The position numbers and the translations under genes were made by a program. Positions 1-10,362 of a stretch of 64,000 nucleotides of DNA are shown one piece after another (the stretch's first letter is position 1; each line of letters begins with the position of its first letter). Source of the DNA: Tetranychus cinnabarinus (taxonomy: Eukaryota > Arthropoda > Arachnida > Trombidiformes > Tetranychidae); contig WHVY01000003.1 of assembly GCA_022266195.1 (NCBI GenBank), forward strand, positions 5,394,001-5,458,000, written 5' to 3'. The notes beneath the pieces were generated by a model. The model saw only the letters and a list, made by a program, of their open reading frames with translations. It did no database searches and was not told the origin of the DNA.

Positions 1-135
1 GGTTTGTCTGGCCCTTTCGCAGATTGTTGAGTTCAGCATATCTTTTCCGGGGGCTTTGTTTGGGTTGACATCGCTGAATATGTACTCGGTTTCTGAATCT
101 GCTATATTAGCTATTAGGTCGTTTGACGTCTTTAA

Positions 136-526
136 ATGATTGTGTGGCTGACTGACTGACTGATTGACTGACTGATTGGCTGACTGACTGATGGCGGGAT
201 TGGTTAATAATAATTTAAGGCCATTTAATAATATTTAATAATAATAATCATATAGCGGACAATATCCCATTGAATTAACTAAATTTAGTTAAACTAATAA
301 TTAAATAAAGCAATGTCAAAGCTATGTCAAAGCACTAATTCCAGTCATTTTCAAGTATCCAATTTTGAGTCATAATTTCAACTCCCCTCAATAATCCTTT
401 AGTTAAAATAAAGAGTTACTTTTGCCCTTCTGACCATTGTTAAGAATAAGAAATAAGACAGGGAAATAGACAGAGTAAAGAAAGAGGAGAATAATTTGGA
501 CCATTTCTCTTTCTCAATTTAAACAC
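136..526. mobile_element. 391-bp insertion inside the LINE, flanked by TTAA
   Basis: The segment interrupts the LINE between the EN-RT linker and the RT start. TTAA occurs at 132-135 and again at 527-530. The interior is non-coding and begins near a TGAC/TGAT tetranucleotide array. TTAA duplication is typical of piggyBac-type elements, but I see no convincing terminal inverted repeat, and one base differs between the flanks (TTAAATG versus TTAATG). Its class is therefore open. Confidence 0.55.
147..192. repeat. (CTGA)n/(TGAT) tetranucleotide array
   Basis: About eleven degenerate tetranucleotide units, CTGA with TGAT and GGCT variants, lie near the left end of the insertion in the LINE. A similar array occurs in the LINE at 2401-2430. 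Confidence 0.85.
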
Positions 527-1060
527 TTAATGTTTGAATGTTACAGGTAATACAGTATTCGCTTCATTTTGTGTTTTGTCTGTTTGTTTTGAAGTGTTTT
601 TGCTGTGTTCGTCTAGTTCCATATGACTTGGGAAGAGTGCTTCTGCTAGCAATCGTGGTGCTTCTTTATCGTCTATTTTTTCTCCAGTGTCGTTAGTAAA
701 GTAGCTTGTTCTTTTATTTTTCGATTTAGCTTGGATGATATGGATTGTAGCACAGATTGTATCTTCAGTAGTGCTGTGCATAAAGGATAGCCATTTTTTA
801 GTTTTGTTTTCTTTCACGATGTTTGTCAGCTGATTTGTTAGTTGTTTTTTCTTCTCCAGTAGTTGTTGATATCTATAAATACCACATTTTCCTTTTTGTT
901 GCTATCATTTTCTCAGATAGATCTGCAGTTTCAGACGTCCACCACCATGGTCTTATTTTCTGTTGATTTGGAGTGTCTTGTTTCTTGTAGGATTGGATGG
1001 CTGCATTTGTGATGGAGGTGTTGATGATATCTGTTACAGCGTCTAGCTCTGCAGGTGAGT

Positions 1061-1975
1061 TTATTGGTGCGATTCTTTCTGTGTCGATTTTTTTTCGTAG
1101 TTTTCTTTCAACTTTGCCTCGAATTTATCCCAAATAATGTTTTCATGTTTTATTTTCTTAGCTCGGGGGTTTCGCTTTCCTGTTTTCACTGCTCTGAGAT
1201 GGATTTTAAATGTTATTGTGGTGTGATCTGTAGTCGCTATTTTGTTTGGAGAGTTCTCGTAGTCTGCTGCTGCATGGGTAATCGATTCAGTCACCAGTGT
1301 TGCACCGATAACTGAAGAGTGATTTGTATTTTCCCTTGTTGTGATGCAAGTAGGTGTATTCTTGTAAACTAGTGATACTAGGTCCTGTTATTGAAGTAAT
1401 TTGTTGATTTGTTTCTCTTTTTTGTTTATTTCTTCACTTCCCCAGAGTGAGCTTTGGGCATTGAAGTCACCAGCGAGGATCCAGTTTTTGAAGTTAAATT
1501 TTGCTATTTTTTGAATTGGGTTTTCCAGGGAGTCTATCGGAGATGAGGGTTCCAGGTACACTGAAGCAATGTAGAGGTCGAATTTTTCTTCTGTTGCAAT
1601 CGCTAATGTCATGTAATCATATGATGCTTTGCTGGGAATGTTTCTTATTTGGAAGTGTTGAGTTGTATTTGGGTTGATGATGATTATAGCTCTGATCATG
1701 TGTTCATGTCCAGAGTGATGAAATGCTGAGAAGGGTGATATGGTAGCGTAGGGTTGGTTTGTTTTTCTGTTTATGGAGGGTTCTGTAATTATACCAATAT
1801 CTATTTCTTCAGATGTCATTAAGTTTAGGAGTTCGGCCATAGCTGTTGGGCTTTTGTGTAAATTAACTTGAATGAATGAAATAAAGTTGCGGGTATTGGA
1901 GATTTTAGTTTGCGAAGCCCGTTTTACGGAGTTTATTTCCTTCCTGTTCAATGCGAATTTTGCAGTTTGAGTCAT
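1061..1975 (-). pseudogene. LINE ORF2 endonuclease domain (APE-like), frameshifted
   Basis: The frame 1975-1388 encodes about 195 residues with FIQVNLHKSPTAMAELL at the start, an IITEPSINRK block holding the catalytic Glu, and WILAGDFNAQSSLWG near the end. These are the standard blocks of an exonuclease-endonuclease-phosphatase fold in LINEs. The last part is in another frame (1294-1061), with ATTDHTTITFKI giving the conserved Asp-His pair. A frameshift or small loss between 1388 and 1294 separates the halves, so the protein is broken. This enzyme would nick target DNA to prime reverse transcription. Confidence 0.88.
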
Positions 1976-2643
1976 TCGCTATGTGTTTGATGTCCAAGTT
2001 GGTATTAAATTTCTCGTTTCTGAATTTGCAATTAGCACACGTTTTCTTTTCAGCGTTATCCTTGTCGGGGCAGTCTTTACCTTCGTGGTCATTTGAGGCA
2101 CAGTGGTAGCATGTTTTGATTTTATCGATGTGCAGACTTTTTGGGGATGTCCATACCGGCAGCATCTTAAACATTGGATTACATTTTTATATCTATCGAT
2201 GTTATATCGGTACCAGTTGAATGAGATTTCACGGTCTGCTATTAAGATCTTGTATATCTGGGGGTCAAGTTCCACGACTATACTTTCTTTGTTGTCATTA
2301 TTCCGATTTTTGATTCGGAATTTTATCTTGACCTTGTCTGCGTATTGGTTTGCTAGTATTTCTTCGCATGTGTCCATTCGGTTACCTTTTTGTTGGTTTA
2401 TGACTGACTGATTGACTGACTGACTGATTGTGCAGTTGGTCAAACATGTTGTTAATGTGACTTTTTGTTTTCATAATTAAATATTATGTTTTCAATAATT
2501 TCTTCATTGGGTATGTCTTTGGGCAGTCCTTTTATTATGATTGTTGGGCGTTTCTTCGTGGCGATCGATGCATGAAGGTCTTTGGTTATTTCGCTTATCT
2601 TCTTATAAGCCTGTTCTGCATCATATTTTAGATTGAATGCCAT
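1905..2643 (-). pseudogene. LINE ORF1 gag-like protein with three zinc knuckles, frameshifted
   Basis: Minus 2643-2452 encodes TIIIKGLPKDIPNEEIIENI, the region that precedes the knuckles in Jockey gag-like proteins. Minus 2443-1979 continues with a lysine-rich stretch and a first knuckle, CLRCCRYGHPQKVC (CX2CX4HX4C). A one-base frameshift near 2110-2160 then moves the second knuckle, CYHCASNDHEGKDC, and a longer third (CANC...H...C) into the frame 2174-1905. Such proteins bind the element RNA. The ORF1 end overlaps the ORF2 start, a normal LINE arrangement. Confidence 0.87.
2401..2430. repeat. TGAC/TGAT tetranucleotide array in LINE ORF1
   Basis: Seven tetranucleotide units interrupt ORF1 between its two upstream blocks and are read as SQSVNQSVIN in one frame. 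It probably expanded after insertion of the element. Confidence 0.8.
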
Positions 2644-3417
2644 GATAACTCTGTTATTCGAGACCTTTTTTGAGTAAATTGGTGTAACTTGGTCACGAAG
2701 ATGGTGGATTTTTGTTTTGATTGTTGTATATGTATCTTAGGTTGATTTTTCATCTTACTGGCCGATAATAATTGCATATTTTGGTTTGCGGGGTGGTTCT
2801 GAGTTTTGTGGGAGATGTGCGTTTGTATTTGCAATCTCAGCCCAGGACTGTTCGTTGAATTGTTCGTTCCATGTGTTTTTGTTCCATTCTCGCCATTTCT
2901 TCTGCCATTTCTCTTTTTTCCTTCTAATGTTGTTGTTTTTACTTTAACCATTCAATCTTTTCTGCTTGATATTGGATCTGGATTTGACTCTTTTCTTGAA
3001 GTGCGAAGTTAACCATAGATTTGCAGTTCTCGAAGCATAGATGGATGGCATTGTTCATATCTTTTCTAACGCTTTTAATGGTTGGTGAATCAATGTACCT
3101 CGAGACACAATTCCAAATTCAATCGTTTGCACGCATTCTTGTATCGTTTGGCTGTAGGGGTTTATTCTTGTTGTGGACGGCGGCTCTTCCACCGTCCCCA
3201 TGCTTTTTGTTGTTCTCCTTCTTTCCTTCTCTTGTTTTGCAGCGTTCGTTTCTGTATCCGATTCGGTTAACTCGTTTTCCCAGTCTGATGGTATGGGGGT
3301 CCTTCTCCAGGCGATTCTCCAGATCTTGACATGATCTATCGAATGTCTCTAGAAGGTTGTGAATGTATGATACCGGTTCGATTTCGAGTTCGGCAGGTTG
3401 GAGTTGAAGTTATGAAG
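2644..3417 (-). pseudogene. 5' part of LINE ORF1 and possible 5' UTR
   Basis: Minus 2951-2628 and the region up to about 3350 read as basic, Gln/Asn/Lys-rich protein in shifting frames, including SCQDLENRLEKDPHTIRLGK near 3330-3280. This fits the poorly conserved N-terminal part of a gag-like ORF1. Frames are interrupted by stops. The last 60 bases before 3417 have no clear reading and may be 5' UTR. The plus-strand open frames here are shadows. Confidence 0.6.
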
Positions 3418-3966
3418 CTATGAAGTTGGAGAAGACATACCAGAATTACCTGAGCGAAAGATGACTGACCAGATTAATGAGGTAATAAATTGTTGTATTT
3501 GATTATCTTCTGCTTATTATTACTAAATTGCTAATTTTTCGCTTTTTCACGCAGCCAATCCTATTATGTCGCTTTCCTAAAGGAATCAAAGCATTTTATA
3601 TGTCCAAGTGTCCAGAGGATAGAAATTTAACCGAATCTGTAAGTTTCTATTTAAAATATTAATTATTCAGTGAATCAACTTAAATTTTTAACTTAATTTC
3701 AGGTTGATGTGCTGATTCCTGGAGTCGGTGAAATTGTTGGAGGATCAATGAGGATATGGAAAGAAGAAGAGATGAATGAAGCTTTCAAAGAAGCAGGTAT
3801 TAACCCTGAATCATATTATTGGTATGCAGACCAAAGAAAATTTGGATCGTGTCCACATGGGGGCTATGGACTCGGTCTCGAAAGATTTGTTACTTGGATT
3901 TGTAATCGGGATCATATTCGAGATACAACACTCTATCCTAGGTACATTACTCGATGTACTCCATGA
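3418..3966 (+). pseudogene. Asparaginyl-tRNA synthetase, 3' fragment (copy 1)
   Basis: The fragment contains the end of exon 3 (3418-3481), exon 4 (3555-3638) and exon 5 (3703-3966), with the same splice sites as the complete gene 5133 bp downstream. It encodes only about the last 136 residues, including motif 3 (GYGLGLER) but not the anticodon-binding domain or motifs 1 and 2. Everything upstream is replaced by LINE sequence in opposite orientation, so it cannot make a functional synthetase in this window. An AATAAA follows at 4145-4150. The missing 5' half may lie beyond the LINE, left of the window. Confidence 0.93.
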
Positions 3967-4713
3967 TTGGAATAATGTGATTAGCCCAATATTTTGGCTG
4001 TCACATGTTTCTCAGCTCGTATCTATATTTATACATTGATTCTGATAATTTGATTGTTGGATAATGATTTCAGCATTTTGTTGAAATATCTATCCAAGAT
4101 GGATTTAATTTATAAATTGGAATCGTCCTAAATCCTGGTGAAATAATAAACGAATTTAATTATTCCTAAATCAAGTATCAACATTTTCATACATCTAAGG
4201 TACTGTTGGTTAATTCGAAATTTAAATCTACTGACTTGTTGATAATCTAACAACCCAATACATATCCAGTTTAATCCAATATTGATATAATTTTGATAAA
4301 GCTCAATCGTTCTAATTACTTTAAATATGGATGAAATTGAAATGAAGTTTTCAATTACTCTAACTTACCGTCAAAATACATGAGCTGTTTAAAGATTGAT
4401 GATAGCTTTCAATCCTGATGATCCAAGTCTTTATTGTCAATTTTTTTTGGCGTCATTCAAAATTCAATAGAAAGGATTTAATCAAATGAACATTTTAAAG
4501 TAAATATTTGTCTAATTGCTATCAATGTCTACTTGTTGATAGTTCAAATTTGAGTACTGACCCTTGAAGTTATATTTCAGATTGTTTACATTGTTCTTAA
4601 CATTAACATGCTTCAGAGGAGGCATCTCTATAAATTGAAACAATTGAAAACTAATTCCGTGTGGATAAAGTCTATCATTTTTTATTTAGATTAAATTAAG
4701 TCGGATTGAAACC
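3418..4713 (+). repeat. Tandem array copy 1 (5'-truncated)
   Basis: The segment matches 8551-9846 at a constant offset of 5133 bp, and I found no mismatch by eye. It holds the AsnRS 3' exons and 3' flank. Its left end is the junction with the retrotransposon inside exon 3. Its right end (4713) is set by the point where copy 3 stops matching (13534). Confidence 0.93.
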
Positions 4714-5229
4714 AGTTTTATTTACGAATAAGATTTAGCGTTTAATGATTTAACTATCTTGAAGTTAACCAAATGAGAATGAATCATCTATATATTTTAA
4801 CTTTCAAGTGTAGTTAATAGGCTAAGATATCGGTAGTGATTTAGGTTAAACATAATTAGCTATATCAGGAATATTTACTCCAATAACTTGAGTTTTGATT
4901 GTCAATTATAAGCCTATTGGTTTGTCCACTCGAGTGTTTAGATAAGACAATTGTATTCGGAATGAAATTTGACAGTTAAGTAGATTTTGACTAATTTCAG
5001 CAAATATTGGTTGGTTAATTGCTTATTGTAATTTGTTTGGTTGATTTTATTCCAGTGTGATTTTTTCATCTAAGGAAAGATTTGATTGGTTAAATAGAGA
5101 TGGCGCTAGATTAGTTTTAGCTTTTAGATATAAATTAGGTTTCGTTATAATAAAATAGCTTATTTTACGATTTAGCTATTCTTTAACCGTTAGCTTTTTC
5201 TTACCTCACCTTAATAAATACCCGTCAAA
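3967..5229. other. AsnRS 3' flank, tandem junction and Tudor upstream region
   Basis: No gene is seen here. 3967-4713 is the AsnRS 3' UTR and flank, with a poly(A) signal at 4145-4150. At 4713/4714 it joins the sequence upstream of the Tudor gene. 4714-5229 must contain the Tudor promoter and 5' UTR, since it is present identically before both Tudor copies. AT-rich stretches are present, but I cannot name a core promoter with confidence. Confidence 0.75.
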
Positions 5230-6351
5230 ATGGTTAAGCCACCTCAGAACAGAACCCTTCTGAAGATTAAATTGTTAAACTCGTTAAAGAACAATATGGA
5301 GTGTTTGGATACTAAAATTCAAAATTCATCTGCTCAACTAGCAGTGGTTTCAAAGTTTTTCCAGCTTGTTTTCAATGAAATGAAACAAACAAATTTGAAC
5401 GACTTCTTTGCTGATCAACCAACAGTTCAAGATAATTTGGTTCATTTCAATGAGCTTATTAATTCATTTTTGAATGATTTTTCAACTCTAACAGAAAAGA
5501 ATGAAAAATTGGCGGAATACTTGGCAAAAGGTAAGAAATTTTTTATCTTATGTCATATTTATTTCATTATATGTTTTCTATTTCTTTTTTCATTTTAGCC
5601 AAGCAAGAAGCAACAGGTTTTAAATTGGATGGAAAGTTCAATAATATATCTTTGAGTGACTTGGCTATTGATGAAATTAATTATGAACCTGTCTTCCCTA
5701 AAATACCTTTGAAATCTGGTATTCCTGTTAATATCGCTTACATTAATTCGCCTTCTGAATTCTACGTTCACCCATATAGTGGAGTTCCTGAGTTTGTTTT
5801 GAAAGTTCAAGCAGCTCAACAAGAACTGATTGATAAAGGTAAGTCTTTTATCCTTATTTTATCCAGGTACGTTTGATTTATATGTTGCTCAATTTGTTTG
5901 TTTGCTTTTTTCAGACATTCGAAGTCTTCCAAAACTGGCTCCTGGTATGTTCGTCGCTGCTCGTTACAGTGAGGATTTTTATTGGTATCGAGCAAAGATA
6001 ATAGACACTGGTAGACACATTGCTGGTGGCAAAGTTAAGGTTTTCTACTTTGATTTTGGAAACACTGAGATAGTGGAACCATCTCGTATTATGCCGCTGG
6101 CTGCATCTATTTCTGAAGAAAAAGTTCAGGCTGTTGCATGCTACTTTGTCCATTATAAGCCAAATGGTGGATGGCGACAAGAAGCTATCGATGTTTTCAA
6201 GCAGAAAGTTAAAGAAGAGGAAACTATAAAATGTTATTTCTATGAAGATGCTCCTCGAATTGATGAAGTTGGAACTTACCCTTTCTACCCCGTTGAGCTC
6301 TTCAAACAAGATGGTTCATCAATCTTGGAAGACATCGTCAAATCTAAATAG
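5230..6351 (+). CDS. Extended-Tudor domain protein, copy in unit 2
   Basis: Three exons, 5230-5530, 5599-5838 and 5915-6351, join in frame (GT-AG, introns of 68 and 76 bp) to give 325 residues. Residues 1-100 are helical and probably coiled coil. From about residue 141 the IPVNIAYINSPSEFYVH block starts the SN-like half of an extended Tudor domain. The Tudor core follows at about 192-235: Y198, the DFYWYRAKI block, and FYFDFGNTE with the aromatic-cage residues and the conserved Asp-x-Gly-Asn. Extended Tudor domains bind symmetrically dimethylated arginine, chiefly on Piwi-family proteins in germline granules. That role is a family inference. There is one domain only, whereas many germline Tudor proteins have several. 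The stop lies 443 bp before the AsnRS start, on the same strand. A second identical copy starts at 10363. Confidence 0.93.
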
Positions 6352-6794
6352 ACTATACAATATTATCGAGTCAGTTGAAAATATTTCCAAAAGTATTAAT
6401 ATTACAGAAGTTTATCATTTTTCGTTCATGATTAATTAAAAGTACATTTTCTCATAATTTAAATGTGATGTTTCTGATTTTTTAATTTTTTAATTTTGAA
6501 CCTTTATAATAAGCCAAATAATCTTTATTTTATTCTTTCTCTTTGGATGGAAACAGAAATTTGAATAAGAATATAATGATAAACGATAAACGATTATGAA
6601 ATTAAAATGTTTTATTTGTGACCAAAATTTGATTTTCGCTCCTTTTTACCATGTTTGAGTTCATATCCAGTGGCTACATCTAGTTGCAATATTTGGTCGA
6701 TGTCAGCATTGGAAATTGGAAGTTTGCTTTCAGTTTTAATTTAAAGATTATTCAGGTTTAATCAAAGTGAATTTAAGTTACAATTTCAACAAGA

Positions 6795-9099
6795 ATGGAA
6801 GCACCTAGTGAAGCTGAGATTGCTCGCGCCAAGCTTGGTAAGTTTCTCATTTGTTGCTCCATTTCATATATGATTATGATTCTTACATTTCTTTCTTCTG
6901 TTAAGATAAATTATCCCTTTACACTAGTGAAAAGAGTGGTGACGATGATGCTGGCGATGGTAGTTTTGAAAAACCCTTTAAAACCATTCAGCGGGCTGTT
7001 AAAAAGTCAATTGAATTGAAAAATGAAAATATGGAAGTTTTTATGGACGCAAAAGAAGGCACTGGTGATGAGAAATACATGCAAGTTCCAAAGACCCAGA
7101 TAAAAAAGCTTCGTAAAACGTGTGTTAGAGATACATATAAGCAAATAGAGAAACCAGTTGTTGACATAGAAGCTAAAGAAGCTGAAGAAGAAGCTAGAAG
7201 AGAGAAAAATTTGGAAGATGCTAAAAAGATCGTTATTTCCCTTGATACTAGTCTACCAGTTAAATGTGTTAAAATTTCTCAATGCTGTAACTTGAGAAAT
7301 GAAAGATTGAAAATCAATGGTTGGGTTCATCGTCTAAGACGGCAAGGGAAATCTTTAATGTTCATTCTTTTAAGAGATGGAACTGGGTTCCTACAATGTG
7401 TACTCAACGGTAAACTTTGTCAAACTTACGATGCTCTTTTGCTTCAAACTGAAGCTTCTGTTACGGTTTATGGTACTCTGAAAGAAGTTCCCGATGGAAA
7501 AGCTGCACCTGGTGGTCACGAACTTGTTTGTGATTATTGGAGTTTAATCAATAATGCCCCTCCTGGTGGTATTGATCATGTTTTCAATGCTGAATCTGGA
7601 GTTGGAATTCAAATGGACCAGCGTCATCTTATGTTAAGAGGAGAAAATTTGTCAAAAATAATGAAAGTCCGAGACATAATCACTAGATCATTTAGGGATC
7701 ATTATCACGAAAAAGGATATTTCGAAGTTACTCCACCGACTTTAGTTCAAACAGCCTGTGAAGGAGGTTCAACTTTATTCAAGTTTTCCTATTTCGGTGA
7801 AGAAGTAAGTTTCAATGCACTGTTATTACAAATGGACCCGGAACCTTTGTAGGTTGATCATTCAATCAAAACTTTTCTGAATTGCGGAAAATTCTGAAAA
7901 CTGTTATAGTAAATGTGTTTTAATAAGCTGAGAATGAGCTTTTGAATAAGGTATAGCATGCTTAAATAACAACGGCGATATTTCCACCGACTTGAATGAA
8001 ACGAGATTACAAAATAAATTGTGGCAATTTATATTATAGAACAAGTTAGAATAAGAAAATTCTTTGGTTTTTTATTTGCTTCCGGATTCATTAATGATAT
8101 ACTGTTCTTTCTTGTGTCATTGTTTTCTGTTACAAATGCAAATTTGAAACTAATTATTTTATTTTTTGTCTAAAATTTTTGTTTTCTACAGGCTTATCTC
8201 ACTCAGTCATCACAACTTTACTTGGAAACCGTCATTCCTGCTCTTGGTGACGTCTATTGTATGGCACAGTCTTATCGAGCTGAGCAATCTCGTACACGTC
8301 GACATCTTGCTGAATACACACACATTGAGGCTGAGAGGCCTTTCATAACATTTGATGAACTATTAGATGATTTAGAAGATTTGATAGTCGATGTTGTGGA
8401 AAGAACTTTAGCTAATCCAGTTGCTGCTGAAATTCTCAAAGAATTGAATCCAAACTTGATAGTACCTAAGAAACCATTTAAGCGAATGAATTATGTTGAC
8501 GCTATTGACTATCTGAAAAAACATAATATAACTAAAGAAGATGGCTCATTCTATGAAGTTGGAGAAGACATACCAGAATTACCTGAGCGAAAGATGACTG
8601 ACCAGATTAATGAGGTAATAAATTGTTGTATTTGATTATCTTCTGCTTATTATTACTAAATTGCTAATTTTTCGCTTTTTCACGCAGCCAATCCTATTAT
8701 GTCGCTTTCCTAAAGGAATCAAAGCATTTTATATGTCCAAGTGTCCAGAGGATAGAAATTTAACCGAATCTGTAAGTTTCTATTTAAAATATTAATTATT
8801 CAGTGAATCAACTTAAATTTTTAACTTAATTTCAGGTTGATGTGCTGATTCCTGGAGTCGGTGAAATTGTTGGAGGATCAATGAGGATATGGAAAGAAGA
8901 AGAGATGAATGAAGCTTTCAAAGAAGCAGGTATTAACCCTGAATCATATTATTGGTATGCAGACCAAAGAAAATTTGGATCGTGTCCACATGGGGGCTAT
9001 GGACTCGGTCTCGAAAGATTTGTTACTTGGATTTGTAATCGGGATCATATTCGAGATACAACACTCTATCCTAGGTACATTACTCGATGTACTCCATGA
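6795..9099 (+). CDS. NARS1: Asparaginyl-tRNA synthetase, cytoplasmic, the only intact copy
   Basis: Five exons, 6795-6837, 6906-7804, 8192-8614, 8688-8771 and 8836-9099, join in frame to 570 residues, close to the roughly 550 usual for eukaryotic cytoplasmic AsnRS. The enzyme charges tRNA-Asn with asparagine. Residues 16-40 (LYTSEKSGDDDAGDG) match the eukaryote-specific N-terminal extension, which is followed by a Lys/Glu-rich helix. The OB-fold anticodon-binding domain begins near 149 (INGWVHRLRRQGKSLMF). Class II motif 1 is near 270-295, motif 2 at 342-362 (YRAEQSRTRRHLAEY) and motif 3 at 537-545 (GYGLGLERF). The protein ends in RCTP, as is common in the family. AATAAA lies at 9278-9283. 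An intron-retaining frame after 7804 is a shadow. Confidence 0.97.
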
Positions 9100-10362
9100 T
9101 TGGAATAATGTGATTAGCCCAATATTTTGGCTGTCACATGTTTCTCAGCTCGTATCTATATTTATACATTGATTCTGATAATTTGATTGTTGGATAATGA
9201 TTTCAGCATTTTGTTGAAATATCTATCCAAGATGGATTTAATTTATAAATTGGAATCGTCCTAAATCCTGGTGAAATAATAAACGAATTTAATTATTCCT
9301 AAATCAAGTATCAACATTTTCATACATCTAAGGTACTGTTGGTTAATTCGAAATTTAAATCTACTGACTTGTTGATAATCTAACAACCCAATACATATCC
9401 AGTTTAATCCAATATTGATATAATTTTGATAAAGCTCAATCGTTCTAATTACTTTAAATATGGATGAAATTGAAATGAAGTTTTCAATTACTCTAACTTA
9501 CCGTCAAAATACATGAGCTGTTTAAAGATTGATGATAGCTTTCAATCCTGATGATCCAAGTCTTTATTGTCAATTTTTTTTGGCGTCATTCAAAATTCAA
9601 TAGAAAGGATTTAATCAAATGAACATTTTAAAGTAAATATTTGTCTAATTGCTATCAATGTCTACTTGTTGATAGTTCAAATTTGAGTACTGACCCTTGA
9701 AGTTATATTTCAGATTGTTTACATTGTTCTTAACATTAACATGCTTCAGAGGAGGCATCTCTATAAATTGAAACAATTGAAAACTAATTCCGTGTGGATA
9801 AAGTCTATCATTTTTTATTTAGATTAAATTAAGTCGGATTGAAACCAGTTTTATTTACGAATAAGATTTAGCGTTTAATGATTTAACTATCTTGAAGTTA
9901 ACCAAATGAGAATGAATCATCTATATATTTTAACTTTCAAGTGTAGTTAATAGGCTAAGATATCGGTAGTGATTTAGGTTAAACATAATTAGCTATATCA
10001 GGAATATTTACTCCAATAACTTGAGTTTTGATTGTCAATTATAAGCCTATTGGTTTGTCCACTCGAGTGTTTAGATAAGACAATTGTATTCGGAATGAAA
10101 TTTGACAGTTAAGTAGATTTTGACTAATTTCAGCAAATATTGGTTGGTTAATTGCTTATTGTAATTTGTTTGGTTGATTTTATTCCAGTGTGATTTTTTC
10201 ATCTAAGGAAAGATTTGATTGGTTAAATAGAGATGGCGCTAGATTAGTTTTAGCTTTTAGATATAAATTAGGTTTCGTTATAATAAAATAGCTTATTTTA
10301 CGATTTAGCTATTCTTTAACCGTTAGCTTTTTCTTACCTCACCTTAATAAATACCCGTCAAA
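9100..10362. other. AsnRS 3' flank and Tudor upstream region (units 2/3)
   Basis: No gene. It repeats 3967-5229 with no mismatch that I can see. The AsnRS poly(A) signal is at 9278-9283, the tandem junction at 9846/9847, and the remainder is the presumed promoter of the second Tudor copy. Confidence 0.8.

Larger units (their letters stand above)
1..817 (-). pseudogene. LINE ORF2: EN-RT linker and start of reverse transcriptase
   Basis: The minus-strand frame 817-527 carries a lysine-rich linker (KKWLSFMHSTTEDTI) of the kind found between EN and RT in these elements. Minus-strand 134-1 reads HLKTSND... and then NPNKAPGKDML, the usual first conserved block of a LINE reverse transcriptase. The two pieces are separated by a 391-bp insertion at 136-526. 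If it is removed and a single target copy kept, the linker frame runs directly into the RT frame. The catalytic RT motifs lie beyond the left edge. Confidence 0.85.
1..3417 (-). mobile_element. Non-LTR retrotransposon, Jockey-like, decayed
   Basis: Read on the minus strand, the segment gives, in order: a basic N-terminal region; a gag-like ORF1 with the sequence IKGLPKDIPNEE and three zinc knuckles; an endonuclease with QVNLHKS, GDFNA and the late TDH motif; and the first residues of a reverse transcriptase (NPNKAPGKDML). This order of gag-like protein, EN and RT is that of Jockey/I-type LINEs. The reading frames are interrupted by frameshifts and one inserted segment, so this copy is not active. 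The 3' part lies left of the window. The 5' end lies at or just before 3417, where the sequence changes abruptly into an AsnRS exon. Confidence 0.9.
4714..9846 (+). repeat. Tandem array copy 2 (complete 5133-bp unit)
   Basis: This is the full unit: Tudor upstream region, Tudor gene, AsnRS gene and AsnRS 3' flank. Its first part recurs as copy 3 from 9847, and its last part as copy 1 from 3418. The unit boundary is inferred from the loss of homology at 13534, where GGATTGAAACC is followed by different sequence than at 4714 and 9847. Confidence 0.92.
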
